From: an uncultured Rhodospirillaceae bacterium
GTDB taxonomy: Bacteria > Pseudomonadota > Alphaproteobacteria > Rhodospirillales > Casp-alpha2
Direction of reading: 5' to 3'
Length of the DNA stretch: 6,282 bases
NCBI GenBank assembly: GCA_913048145.1
Contig: CAJWVP010000181.1
Span: 1-6,282 of the forward strand
In this document: in pieces, positions 5,527 through 6,282 of the stretch
Layout of the letters: each line of letters starts with the position of its first letter
Numbering within the stretch: the first letter of the stretch is position 1
The notes under the pieces: generated by a model
The model's input: only the letters and a program-made list of their open reading frames with translations
What the model was told of the DNA's origin: nothing
Database searches by the model: none
Program-made: the position numbers and the translations under genes

Positions 5527-6282
5527 CTACGATCCGTCAGGCAATCCTATAGCCATCGATGGGCTGCCGAACAAGGAAAGTAGTTCCGGCCAGTCTGCAA
5601 TACAGCGGGCCGTGGGATCGAAATCATCGACACACAGCCGACCGTCCCGCCATAAGGACTTGCCGTCAACCCTGAGCGTGTGATCAATCACCATCCAGCA
5701 GATTTCACCAGGCGGATAGTTCCCACAGGTATGAAAATGTAGGGTTCGAGGATTTGTGAAGATGGAATTTGACCATCGGTCCGGATCATCATCGGCCGCA
5801 TCGGCGTAGGCCGATCCCGGATGAATGCCAGCATGAAACGAATGCACGATGTCCGGATCCAGGTCAAACAAACTAGCGACACGCCGATATTGGTTCCGGA
5901 TGCGGTCAACATCATCCGCATCGCCGGTGAAACCAGTGATGCGGCCATTAGACACGTCCGCCATGACAGTTTGGTGAATGGGAACCGAGGGTGGTTCATA
6001 GGATTTGGAACCCGTTGGTGTTAGGTAGCGGGCGAGAACCACCTGTCCCGACATGCGCGAGGCATCCAGCGGCTGTGGTACGCCCATGGGAAACCGCCGG
6101 ACGGAAACATCGGCAGCTGTTTCCTTGGCTGTGCCCGTGATGTCGCCCGAAATATCGGTACCAAGCGGACAGAGGACCCGCACGTTTTTCGCCCCCAACA
6201 AGATATCGTTGACCGCCTTCTTCAACTGCAGCATCGCCTTGTGGTGAATCTGGCCAAAGGCCGAGGCCAATTGGTTGGCATC
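5527..6282 (-). CDS. M29 aminopeptidase/NicX-like metallohydrolase, N-terminus cut by window edge
   Basis: 251 codons are visible, with TAG at 5529-5527. The frame is open to the window end (DANQ precedes a TTG at 6270), so the true start is outside and perhaps a third of the protein is missing. Features resemble the M29 leucyl aminopeptidase/2,5-dihydroxypyridine 5,6-dioxygenase (NicX) fold. From the first visible residue these are: VRVLCPLGTDISGDITG (34-50), matching the family's plus-xx-xPxGTDL core; a FPMGVPQPL segment (64-72) in the place of the usual Pro-Gly-Glu-Val; HSFHAGIHPG (147-156) in the place of the GIGxNP element; and HFHTCGNYPPGE (182-193) followed by VIDHTLRVDG (198-207) near the C-terminus, where family members carry a His/Asp metal ligand and a closing DG. 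Histidines 147, 150, 154, 182, 184 and 201 are candidate metal ligands. This assignment rests on motif resemblance only. If right, it is a metal-dependent hydrolase or ring-opening enzyme feeding the downstream dehydrogenases. Confidence 0.5.
   Translation of the reverse strand, partial: DANQLASAFGQIHHKAMLQLKKAVNDILLGAKNVRVLCPLGTDISGDITGTAKETAADVSVRRFPMGVPQPLDASRMSGQVVLARYLTPTGSKSYEPPSVPIHQTVMADVSNGRITGFTGDADDVDRIRNQYRRVASLFDLDPDIVHSFHAGIHPGSAYADAADDDPDRWSNSIFTNPRTLHFHTCGNYPPGEICWMVIDHTLRVDGKSLWRDGRLCVDDFDPTARCIADWPELLSLFGSPSMAIGLPDGS

Noticed and set aside
5507..5538. Overlapping inverted repeats as an intrinsic terminator after the M29-like gene
   Set aside because: The stems are only 6 bp, one spans the stop codon, and no T-run follows closely on the - strand.
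1..6282. CRISPR array, tRNA, insertion sequence or phage element
   Set aside because: No spaced repeat series, cloverleaf-like segment, transposase motif or flanking terminal repeat was seen on either strand.

Overview
The window looks like part of a GC-rich (high-50s percent by eye) proteobacterial chromosome. It is most likely alphaproteobacterial, judging only from protein style and codon use; nothing here is diagnostic at genus level. I see no rRNA, tRNA, CRISPR array, insertion sequence or phage gene. Seven protein genes fill almost all of it, and two of them are cut by the window edges.

Layout. At the left, one gene on the + strand (1-1011, N-terminus cut off) encodes a ketopantoate-reductase-type (ApbA/PanE) dehydrogenase. 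Everything else is on the - strand. Reading in the direction of transcription, from right to left, these are: the C-terminal part of an M29/NicX-like metallohydrolase (ends at 5527); a Gfo/Idh/MocA sugar or cyclitol dehydrogenase (5403-4369); an SDR oxidoreductase (4288-3557); a xylose-isomerase-like TIM-barrel isomerase/epimerase (3534-2719); a 239-base gap; type II 3-dehydroquinate dehydratase aroQ (2479-2036); and shikimate dehydrogenase aroE (2022-1183). aroE converges on the PanE-like gene across a 171-base gap that contains two hairpins.

How the genes may work together. Gfo/Idh/MocA, SDR and TIM-barrel isomerase form a typical carbohydrate or cyclitol oxidation-isomerisation module: two NAD(P)-dependent oxidations and one keto-acid or keto-sugar rearrangement. 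aroQ and aroE catalyse adjacent steps (3-dehydroquinate to 3-dehydroshikimate to shikimate, both reversible) and are separated by only 13 bases. In alphaproteobacteria the housekeeping copies usually sit elsewhere (aroQ next to accBC, aroE near maf/coaE), so this pair may be an accessory copy serving catabolism. A route that feeds a cyclic polyol acid such as quinate or shikimate through these enzymes is conceivable but unproven. No transporter, regulator or ring-cleavage gene is visible here to settle the substrate. I found no clearly novel system. The points most worth checking are the combined gene context, an Ala where this TIM-barrel subfamily usually has His, a protein-like reading frame in the 3' gap behind aroE, and the identity of the M29-like protein.
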